From assembly GCA_023379265.1 (NCBI GenBank), contig JAMCUI010000009.1, positions 1 to 36,090 of the forward strand: 36,090 nucleotides of DNA, in the 5' to 3' direction. Source of the DNA: Patescibacteria group bacterium. GTDB lineage: Bacteria > Patescibacteriota > Microgenomatia > 2-02-FULL-39-11. A program made the translations under genes and the position numbers. This document shows positions 28,783-36,090 of the stretch, in pieces. The first letter of the stretch is position 1; the number at the start of each line of letters is the position of its first letter. Below the pieces are notes generated by a model. The model saw only the letters and a program-made list of their open reading frames with translations, did not search any database and was not told the DNA's origin.

Positions 28783-29262
28783 TTAGATTATTCCAAACTC
28801 CTTCAGATATTTATTTACTACGTTTAGAAATATATTTTCGTCCATTGGGCATCCCGGTACCTGATCATCGACAGTTACCACTTCCGATAGCCTTTTTACC
28901 TTATCGGCATACTGGAACCTGATAAGTATATTTTTTATTTCCTCTCTAGTCATCTGGTCAAACAGATTCCTTTGAGAAGAAGGCATGCCTACACAAGCAC
29001 AGGCGCCTATAGCTACTAGTCTTTTTGACTCTTTTCTGATCTCCAAAAGTTTCTTTTCCTGTTTTTGGGAAGTGATGGCACCTTCGACAAAGGCCACATC
29101 CAGGTCTTTTATTTCACTCTTTTTTTGCAGTACCAGCGCAGATTTTATATCCAGAAGGTTTTTCCATTCCATGTAATGATCGTTTAGGATTTCAGTAAAA
29201 ATGATTGTGGAGTCTTCACAACAAGAAAAGGAAAACCAGCCGATTTTAAGTTTTTTGGGCAT
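28783..29262 (-). CDS. NiFe hydrogenase small subunit
   Basis: IGWFSFSCCEDSTIIF, IGACACVGMPSSQRN, DQVPGCPMDENIF; immediately upstream of the large subunit. Confidence 0.9.
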   Translation of the reverse strand: MPKKLKIGWFSFSCCEDSTIIFTEILNDHYMEWKNLLDIKSALVLQKKSEIKDLDVAFVEGAITSQKQEKKLLEIRKESKRLVAIGACACVGMPSSQRNLFDQMTREEIKNILIRFQYADKVKRLSEVVTVDDQVPGCPMDENIFLNVVNKYLKEFGII

Positions 29263-29371
29263 GTCTATAAGATACTGCCGGACAGATTTTCAGTCAATAA
29301 GAAATTTTGACACTTATATCTTAAAAACAAGTAACATGTTTCCTACTAGGTTGTGAATCGATTTTCACCTT

Positions 29372-29393
29372 CCTGCCTCGCCGGCAAGGCGGG
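29372..29393. repeat. GC-rich REP-like palindrome
   Basis: CCTGCCTCGCCGGCAAGGCGGG: self-complementary GC-rich element in an AT-rich intergenic region. Confidence 0.55.
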
Positions 29394-29469
29394 CGCAAGA
29401 ATGACACTTGTTTTGATGGGATAGCCTCAGAAATTTTGATAAAAGAGGGTAAAATGATATAATTCATAT

Positions 29470-29935
29470 GATCTGCGGAGGCCGGATAACCGCCCAGTAA
29501 AATTCCTCAGAATTTTACTGGGAGGAAAGTCCAGACTGCTGAAGGCAGGGGACGGGTGGTAACACCCGATACCGAAGTTATATCGGGACTGGTGATCCAG
29601 ATGCGAAAGCTGACGGATACGATTCCGGAAGCAACCGGATGAGAGAGCCACAGAGACGACCCTTCGACTTCGCTCAGGGTAAAGCAATTTATCCGGGCAT
29701 GTTGGAGGTATGAAACGATAAAGGCAATCCCACCTGCAGCAATTTCCGAACGGTCCGAAAAAGACGGATGTCTTCCCGAATTTGCCCAGTAAAAAATCTG
29801 ACGATTTTTACTAGGGTAAAGCGGACCAAAGTACGAAAGCACCCCGTAAATACGGGGCGGTAGGGTGATAATTATCATCAACCGAGAGAAATGGTTATCT
29901 TAAAACAGAATCTGGCTTACGAGCTTCCGCAGATC
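29470..29935 (+). ncRNA. rnpB: RNase P RNA (bacterial type A)
   Basis: P1 GATCTGCGGA...TCCGCAGATC; GGAGGAAAGTCCAGACT; CCACAGAGACGA; TGAAACGATAAAGGCAATCCCA; GGTAAAGCGGACCAAAGTACGAAAGC; ACAGAATCTGGCTTAC. Confidence 0.95.
29659..29680. repeat. REP-like palindromic element embedded in rnpB
   Basis: ACCCTTCGACTTCGCTCAGGGT. Confidence 0.6.
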
Positions 29936-30321
29936 AATTTTAATATATCCTCCACTTCCTTTTCCGTTTCGGCAACTCTCTTTTTATCACGGGGAATACC
30001 AATAAGCAGTATTTTTTTAATCTTTCCCAATTTTGTCAGGATACCTATATCAATTGGTAAGTCATAATCATGTACAGTTACTCTCGGTGATAAGCTGAAA
30101 TTATCAAGATTGTGAAAAACGGTTACCCTTTTTATACCATACACAGTATCAATAAGAGTAAACCCATCTTTCAGATGAAAAGGATTAATCTCTTCAGTCG
30201 GATCAAGATGAATAAATTTTACATGAGGAAATTTCTTTTTAAGTAGGGGAATGAAGAGAAATACCGTATTGTCATTCTTATAAGTCTGATTTCCTAAATA
30301 ATAGACTGCTTTGTGATGCAT
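29917..30321 (-). CDS. Hydrogenase maturation protease (HycI/HyaD-like, diverged)
   Basis: YYLGNQTYKNDNTVFLFIPLL (cf. GNxxxxDD), HLDPTEEINP, LIDTVYGIKRVTVF, TVHDYDLPIDIGILTKLGKIKKILLIGIP; located beside hydrogenase genes. Confidence 0.75.
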   Translation of the reverse strand: MHHKAVYYLGNQTYKNDNTVFLFIPLLKKKFPHVKFIHLDPTEEINPFHLKDGFTLIDTVYGIKRVTVFHNLDNFSLSPRVTVHDYDLPIDIGILTKLGKIKKILLIGIPRDKKRVAETEKEVEDILKLICGSS

Positions 30322-30327
30322 TTAGTT

Positions 30328-31062
30328 TTAACTGTTAGCGTATTTAATTGCCTGATGGGTATAATATGAAAGATTTTTTAACTGTCTGCCGGAAAGCTTC
30401 TGGCAAAATCTTCCCCAATGGTATGAGACAAAGTCTCCTTCATTCAGGTTTTTCCGACGGATATCCTTTTCCCCCTGCGTCGAAATGGTACGCAAAAGAT
30501 TTCTATCAAGTGATATTCTACCTCCCTTTTCTGACAATCCCTGTGTTTTTACGATCAGCTTATCTGGGAGTATTTTTTCGACTTTCCCCCAATTTATGAT
30601 GCAGGCGTCCATGGTAGACAGCGTGTGTGCTATATCCAAATGGCCAGTACGCCGGTATACATTCATGACATGAAAAGCATGGTGGGGAAGCGCTCCTTTA
30701 TCTATTTTCTCCATAAGTATGCTCACCGCCTCTTTTTTAATTTTCCTTTTAAGATCTAAAGTTTCAGTAAGATGTCTGGCAAATGGTTTGGCATAAACTT
30801 TGGTTAGGAGACTGTTACCCAACCAGTATGCTTCAACGACACGCGGATCAAAAGGATCCTTTATCCCGTTCTCATAGGATATGAGTTGAAGATAATTGTA
30901 AAGAGTATGAAACTGCTCTAAAATTTCACCAGTTCCGCGATCCACGTTGCCGGTTTGGGTATACCAGGAAAGGTCAATATTTTTCTCAGGTGGGCCGCAC
31001 AACGCAAGAGAATTTGGAGGATTTGAGTATCGGCAACAGAGAGCCAATCCTTGTGGATTCAT
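30328..31062 (-). CDS. DUF6390-like hydrogenase-associated protein
   Basis: ALCCRYSNPPNSLALCGPPE...; family assignment from memory plus position. Confidence 0.6.
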   Translation of the reverse strand: MNPQGLALCCRYSNPPNSLALCGPPEKNIDLSWYTQTGNVDRGTGEILEQFHTLYNYLQLISYENGIKDPFDPRVVEAYWLGNSLLTKVYAKPFARHLTETLDLKRKIKKEAVSILMEKIDKGALPHHAFHVMNVYRRTGHLDIAHTLSTMDACIINWGKVEKILPDKLIVKTQGLSEKGGRISLDRNLLRTISTQGEKDIRRKNLNEGDFVSYHWGRFCQKLSGRQLKNLSYYTHQAIKYANS

Positions 31063-31068
31063 CAGAAA

Positions 31069-31998
31069 TTATTTGGAAAGCAAGTCCGGAATAAACTCTG
31101 TTTTTCTTTTGTTTGACATTAGAAATGTGATGAATGTTACCCCCAAAAAAGTCAATAAAGTACTTATCATTTGTTGTGATATGACAAATGATTGGTGATT
31201 GGCGACTAATGACAAAATGTTAGTAATCGGTGTGGCAAGTACAAGAATTGACGAGACTATCGTTGCTGGTGCATATTTGAGCGCTTTATACCAGGTGAGT
31301 ACATAACCCGTAAGGAAGAGTGTGCTTACGGTCAAAGGGATTATATAGGCAGTGGGAAGATTAAATAACAATCCGAATTTCTGCATGGGAATTGAGAAAG
31401 CAATAAGTATAATTGTCCCAAAAAACATTCTTCCCCAGGCGACTATATCTGCATCAACTCCGGAAAGTGTAATTTTAGCAATGATGTTTTCTGCCGACCA
31501 AAGGAGAGTGGCAGAAAATATGAGCAGTTCTCCTGTGCTTGCCTGAAATCCATGAAATCCTCCGATAAAAAGATTACTGAGAAGTAAAAAGGTGTAGCCT
31601 GCAGTTTGCCATATGTTGAGCCTTTCTCCCAAAATAGGTATAGCCATAAGAGCCACCCAGACAAAAAGAGTTTTGTGTATTAGGTTGGCATTTATTGCTG
31701 CAACCGTGCGCAATCCCTCAAAATAAAGCATAAAGGGTAGACTTCCTCCAACAAGCCCGATTAAAAAAAGTTTTTTCCAGCTAGACACGCTAAGTCCCGT
31801 CAGGATTTTTTTTCTTCCCGAAGCAAGTATGACAAGAGATAGTATTAGAGTAACCCCGCCATTATGAGTGATGTTGAAAACAAAAGGGTCAATTCCTGAT
31901 ACTATCACCTGTTTGTTGTAAAAGATTGAAAAGCCTGATATGCAGGCAGTCAGTATAGCAAAAATTATCCCTTTTTTCATAAATTCAGTTTCCGTCAA
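31069..31998 (-). CDS. EamA/DMT family transporter
   Basis: About ten TM helices in two EamA-like halves; overlaps the hypC 3' end. Confidence 0.85.
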   Translation of the reverse strand: MTETEFMKKGIIFAILTACISGFSIFYNKQVIVSGIDPFVFNITHNGGVTLILSLVILASGRKKILTGLSVSSWKKLFLIGLVGGSLPFMLYFEGLRTVAAINANLIHKTLFVWVALMAIPILGERLNIWQTAGYTFLLLSNLFIGGFHGFQASTGELLIFSATLLWSAENIIAKITLSGVDADIVAWGRMFFGTIILIAFSIPMQKFGLLFNLPTAYIIPLTVSTLFLTGYVLTWYKALKYAPATIVSSILVLATPITNILSLVANHQSFVISQQMISTLLTFLGVTFITFLMSNKRKTEFIPDLLSK

Positions 31999-32191
31999 GT
32001 GACTTTATCAGTTTTCTTATTTTTAATCCTTCCAGTTTTGAGAGTGAACCAACCGCTACATTCCCGGCAATTCTGAGGTATTCACCCGGATATACTTTTA
32101 GTCCATTTCCAACTTTGACAGTTTGTCCGCCCTCTACAATTGCTTTATCTTTTTCCACTCTCAACACTTTATACGGTATGGAAAAGCACAT
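31985..32191 (-). CDS. hypC: HypC/HupF hydrogenase maturation chaperone
   Basis: MCFSIPYKVLRVEKDKAIVEGGQTVKVGNGLKVYPGEYLRIAGNVAVGSLSKLEGLKIRKLIKSL; HypC must start Met-Cys, which places the start at 32191 rather than 32215. Confidence 0.85.
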   Translation of the reverse strand: MCFSIPYKVLRVEKDKAIVEGGQTVKVGNGLKVYPGEYLRIAGNVAVGSLSKLEGLKIRKLIKSLDGN

Positions 32192-32289
32192 ATGTACTTT
32201 ATAACACAGCGACAAATTTTTGTCACCCGTTATTAGTGTGATATAGATTACATAATAATGAGTACAAAGTCACCTATAATTCAAACAGT

Positions 32290-34017
32290 ATGTGGTGGCG
32301 CAGAATTTTTATTGTATCTGTCATTTTATTGCTGATTTCTGGCGTAATTTTCAGAATCTATGATTTTACTCATACCCCAGCATTTCATGTGGATGAATTG
32401 GCTTTTGGGTACAGTTCATTTGCCTTAGGCAAAACAGGAGCAGATGAGTTTGGTCAAAAGTTTCCCCTAATACTTGAATCTTTCGGAGATTACAAGCTGG
32501 CTTTATACTCCTATTTCCTTTTGCCCTTTATGGCTGTATTGGGATTATCTGATTGGGCTGTCAGGTTGCCCTCAATAATTTTTGGTTTTCTGACGATTGT
32601 CCTGGTTTATTTTTTCATCAAGGAATATTTAGGAGACAAAAAGATAGCAACACTTTCAGCATTTCTTCTTCTTATTTCTCCCTGGCATATCATCTTTTCA
32701 CGGACGGCAAATGAGGTTTCGATGCAAGTGTTTCTTATCATGCTCCTTTTTTATTTTTGGGTAAGGCATCTAAATACCGGAAGGAATATTTTTCGTGTAG
32801 CATCTTTAGTTACGCTAATACTTGCTACCATATCCTATTATTCGTCTTTTGTTTTTATACCGCTTATCACTCTTTCCTTTATTTTTATATACAAGAAGAA
32901 ATCAGTGAGAAATCTGATTACTCCTTTTGTTGTGACGATAGTTCTGCTTATTTTGCTTTTCTTTACGCAACCTTTACAACGTGTTAGCCAAACCAGTCTT
33001 TTCCAGCACGGGCAAATTCAGGCGCTTATCACGGAGGCACTTCAGGAAGAAGGCCACGCCGGAAATTTATTCGTAGCTAGGTTATTCCACAATAAAATAT
33101 ATATGAGTTTTCTTTTGATAGTCAAAAACTATTTTGACCATTTTACTCCCGATTTTCTTTTCCTTCAGGGAGATACCAACTATGGTAGGTACTCCATTCC
33201 TTTTTCCGGCCCTCTTTACCTTTGGGAATTACCGTTTATCCTGACCGGATTATATTTGGTTTTTGTTAAGGTAATCCATAAAAAAGATACGAAGTATTTG
33301 CTTTTTCCTGTTTGGATTTTGCTAGCCATGATTCCGGACGCGCTATCTTTTATGGGAACAAATACCCAAAGGACGGTAATTGCCGTACCCATGTTTGAAG
33401 TTCTGACTGCCATGGGACTTTGGCAGTGGTACGTTTTCCTGAAAACTAAAAATATCCTTTTGAGAGGCGGTATATATTTGCTTTTTTTATCATATGCTCT
33501 ATATCAATATCTTTCATTTATGCATAATTACTTTGTCCATCAAAACGTTCACCAGCCATGGTATAGGGAAAGCTATGGGAAAGAGACGGTTCAAACAATA
33601 AACGAGGTGTCTGGAAAGTATAAAAAAACCGTCATCACTGGTACTTCGCCAATGCTTTTTCTATTTTACGGTAGGATAGATCCACAGGAAGCAAGGAGAA
33701 TACTTAGCAATAGGACTGTTGATGGTATGGGTTTCAATCATTTGGCTAAATTTGAAAATTACATGTTTATGCCCATAGATTGTCCCACGCAAGGAAAGAC
33801 AGGAGTGCTTTATGTATGCCAAGGGAACAAAGTCGCCTATAATACAAATATTATCAAAGTTATACGGTATGGTGACGGCCAACCCGCCAGAATTTTTCTG
33901 ACTTTTGCCGATCCGACAGAAAAAATTTCTCATCAATTGTCTGACAGAATTGGATATTTCGAGGAAACAATCAAAGATCCCAGAATTATTTCTTCATCCG
34001 AGGATAGGTATTGGTAG
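32290..34017 (+). CDS. GT39/PMT-like membrane glycosyltransferase
   Basis: AFHVDELAFGYSSFALGKTGADEFGQKFPLILESFGDYKLALYSYFLLPFMAVLGLSDWAVRLPS; polytopic. Confidence 0.85.
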   Translation: MWWRRIFIVSVILLLISGVIFRIYDFTHTPAFHVDELAFGYSSFALGKTGADEFGQKFPLILESFGDYKLALYSYFLLPFMAVLGLSDWAVRLPSIIFGFLTIVLVYFFIKEYLGDKKIATLSAFLLLISPWHIIFSRTANEVSMQVFLIMLLFYFWVRHLNTGRNIFRVASLVTLILATISYYSSFVFIPLITLSFIFIYKKKSVRNLITPFVVTIVLLILLFFTQPLQRVSQTSLFQHGQIQALITEALQEEGHAGNLFVARLFHNKIYMSFLLIVKNYFDHFTPDFLFLQGDTNYGRYSIPFSGPLYLWELPFILTGLYLVFVKVIHKKDTKYLLFPVWILLAMIPDALSFMGTNTQRTVIAVPMFEVLTAMGLWQWYVFLKTKNILLRGGIYLLFLSYALYQYLSFMHNYFVHQNVHQPWYRESYGKETVQTINEVSGKYKKTVITGTSPMLFLFYGRIDPQEARRILSNRTVDGMGFNHLAKFENYMFMPIDCPTQGKTGVLYVCQGNKVAYNTNIIKVIRYGDGQPARIFLTFADPTEKISHQLSDRIGYFEETIKDPRIISSSEDRYW

Positions 34018-34040
34018 AGCGCTTTTAAGAATCAATATCG

Positions 34041-34526
34041 TCATTTCTTAATGTATAAAAAGACATTTTCCTTTTCCGCCGCCGGCGGCCAGGTGGGAAG
34101 ATCGAAATAATTGCAGAGTATCCGGCAGCCTGGTTTTGCCTCTTTTTGCAGTTTATCCTCGAGCCTACCCATAATTCTTCGCAGTCCCCAGATAGTTATG
34201 ATATCGTATTTCCCAAAATCTTCCTGCCAGAAGTCTCCCTTTATTATTCTTGCTTTTTTCTCCAACCTCTTTTTCCTTACGTTATGATTGGCAATATCAA
34301 AGAGTATGTTGTCAATTTCGACTCCACTGGCAGACGCGCCTTTTTGGGCAAAAGCGATGACTATCCTGCCGTCACCGGCTCCAAGGTCGAGGCTTTTTTC
34401 TCCTGGTTGGACTCCGGATAATTCTATCATTGCCTTTATTCTTTCTTTTCTGCTTGGGACAAATGGCAGATCGCTTTTATCATGTTTTTTGTAATACTGG
34501 CGTAGTTTGAAGTAAGAATAAAGCAC
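34041..34526 (-). CDS. Class I SAM-dependent methyltransferase
   Basis: VPSRKERIKAMIELSGVQPGEKSLDLGAGDGRIVIAFAQKGASASGVEID. Confidence 0.88.
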   Translation of the reverse strand: MLYSYFKLRQYYKKHDKSDLPFVPSRKERIKAMIELSGVQPGEKSLDLGAGDGRIVIAFAQKGASASGVEIDNILFDIANHNVRKKRLEKKARIIKGDFWQEDFGKYDIITIWGLRRIMGRLEDKLQKEAKPGCRILCNYFDLPTWPPAAEKENVFLYIKK

Positions 34527-34570
34527 TTTAACTTAGTATATACTTTCCGCAATTGAGAATGCGATTAGTG

Positions 34571-34641
34571 TATACCCCTCTATGTTGATTTGATGCAATT
34601 ACAAATCCGGATTATTCACAAAATCAACTAAGACGGGTGTA
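34571..34641. ncRNA. Candidate structured RNA or dyad element
   Basis: TATACCC...GTTGATTT...AAATCAAC...GGGTGTA nested complementary arms with symmetric 6-nt internal loops. Confidence 0.3.
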
Positions 34642-34950
34642 TAAAAATTGAGATGGGGAAAATTCCGCTCGTTCCCATTTTCCAATCAGTATATTCTCAG
34701 ATAAAGGTGGTAAAAAGAAAAATATTGAGTGATTAGAGGTTGAATATAGAAGGAATATATACTATTATATACATTAAGAATAAGTGATATGAGTCCGTTA
34801 TTTTTCCTTGTTTTGAGCTATATAGTTTTGATGGCAGTAGTATAACCGGTAGAATTGTAGATTTATAGAAGCGATATAAACTCCTTTTTCCCCGGAATAT
34901 AATCTTTTTGTTCCAAAATACTATATCTTAAAACGTAATTATACATAAAA

Positions 34951-35844
34951 CTATAATCCGTACGCTGAAAGAGACGCGTTTCCTATTCTTGTTCGATGAA
35001 GATCGTATATAAAACTGTCACACTGCAAAAATCCTCCTTTTGTAGAGAAAGCCGCTATAAATCCGTCGTTTCGTAAAAGATTTATTATCCTATTGTCGGT
35101 TGAGCCGTAAGGATAAGTAAAAATATTGACTGTGCCGCCCAGATGTTGTTCCAGTTGAGTCTTGGCAGTCATGATCTCCATTTGGTCTTTAGTGTCGTTT
35201 CCCGCCGGCATGGAATAATGTGACCATGAATGGTCATAGGCAAATACCACGCCTGAATTGACCATATTTTTTAGATTGTCCCAACTCATGTAACCTGGGT
35301 TATTCAAAAGTCCTGTGGGAATCATCAGGTTGAGTAGGACATGATATTTTTGTGCCACCGGGAATGCGTATGTAGGTATATCGCTATACCCGTCATCTAT
35401 AGTCACTGCAATTGGTTTTGATGGAAGTATTTTTTGATGAAGAAGCGCTTGGGCTAAATCTTCTGCTGTAATGGTATGGTAACCATGTGAAACCAGATAT
35501 TGCATTTGTCGGTCAAAAAAACCCGCGTCCACAGTGAGAGAAGCGTGTCCTTCCGTTTTTGCCTGAGCATATGGTTCTATATGATGGTAGAAAAGCACGG
35601 GTACATTCAGGCAAAAACCTGCAGGTTTATCAGTCGGGGTTGCTGAAGGAGTTGACGCTTTAGTGACTACAGTTTGTTTGGCCAGAACTTTTTGAATTTG
35701 GGGTGGAGGAGACTTGGACGATATTTGAATTGTACTTTTTTTTATACCTGATTTACTCATAAAGTAAATTGATCCGAACAAAAATAAGGCCAGAGCCAAT
35801 CCGGAAATTTTTAATGCTTTGTGAAATATTTTTGAGTATTCCAT
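34951..35844 (-). CDS. Polysaccharide deacetylase (NodB-like) with N-terminal membrane anchor
   Basis: PVLFYHHIEPY, AVTIDDGYSD, FAYDHSWSHYSMPA, FTYPYGSTDNRI. Confidence 0.92.
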   Translation of the reverse strand: MEYSKIFHKALKISGLALALFLFGSIYFMSKSGIKKSTIQISSKSPPPQIQKVLAKQTVVTKASTPSATPTDKPAGFCLNVPVLFYHHIEPYAQAKTEGHASLTVDAGFFDRQMQYLVSHGYHTITAEDLAQALLHQKILPSKPIAVTIDDGYSDIPTYAFPVAQKYHVLLNLMIPTGLLNNPGYMSWDNLKNMVNSGVVFAYDHSWSHYSMPAGNDTKDQMEIMTAKTQLEQHLGGTVNIFTYPYGSTDNRIINLLRNDGFIAAFSTKGGFLQCDSFIYDLHRTRIGNASLSAYGL

Positions 35845-35974
35845 AGGAAATGGATCTTACCCTTATACTATACACAAATGGGAAATAAATGAGTATTAAT
35901 GTATTCCAGCGTACATCTTATTTCTTTTCTAACTGTTAACATGGAAAATGTTTTATATATTCCTTTAATTTTTT

Positions 35975-36090
35975 GTGCTAGCAAAAGTCATCTCCGGTGC
36001 CACTTTGGGTTTGGAAAGTGTTCCTGTCACTGTGGAAGTTGACATTTCCACCCATTCTCTTCCTTCATTTACGATTGTCGGTCTCCCTTC
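35975..36090 (+). CDS. YifB/ComM-family Mg-chelatase-like protein, N-terminus, truncated by window end
   Basis: GTG start; MLAKVISGATLGLESVPVTVEVDISTHSLPSFTIVGLP. Confidence 0.85.
   Translation, partial: MLAKVISGATLGLESVPVTVEVDISTHSLPSFTIVGLP

Noticed and set aside
29427-29881. Minus-strand ORFs over rnpB (86 and 124 aa, including LYPERSRR / LSEVEGSS peptides)
   Set aside because: They are translations of RNase P RNA and the embedded palindrome, not genes.

Overview
This 36 kb window is ordinary-density bacterial DNA whose gene content suggests a Patescibacteria/CPR (Microgenomates-like) genome; that placement is inferred, not tested. TGA is used as a stop, so the genetic code looks standard. 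Recognisable content: an IS transposase tail cut by the window start; recA-recX; RNase Y (rny); HU; a three-gene ABC-2 exporter; coaBC; a lytic-transglycosylase-like protein; a macrodomain protein; a second ABC exporter; an acyltransferase-3/DUF3467 pair; a GxxExxY protein; an HDAC-family deacetylase; a CBS-pair protein; two thioredoxin-fold peroxidase-like proteins; a triple zinc-ribbon protein; DUF2130; miaB; a CDF transporter; miaA; an AI-2E-family permease; a two-subunit NiFe hydrogenase with a protease, a DUF6390-like protein, an EamA transporter and HypC; RNase P RNA (rnpB); a GT39-like glycosyltransferase; a methyltransferase; a polysaccharide deacetylase; and the start of a ComM/YifB gene. 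No CRISPR array or prophage was found. The most notable observations are: (1) about 20 genes have a TATAAT-like -10 box placed so that transcription would start at or within about 6 nt of the start codon, usually with no Shine-Dalgarno, predicting widespread leaderless mRNAs; (2) a compact NiFe hydrogenase locus whose small subunit has an adjacent-Cys (CC) motif like NuoB instead of CxxC, with rnpB embedded antisense inside the locus; (3) two independent duplications at gene 3' ends with exactly the same 75-bp period (recA/recX junction and the zinc-ribbon gene); (4) structural oddities in MiaB (no TRAM, large insertion) and RNase Y (no N-terminal TM helix).
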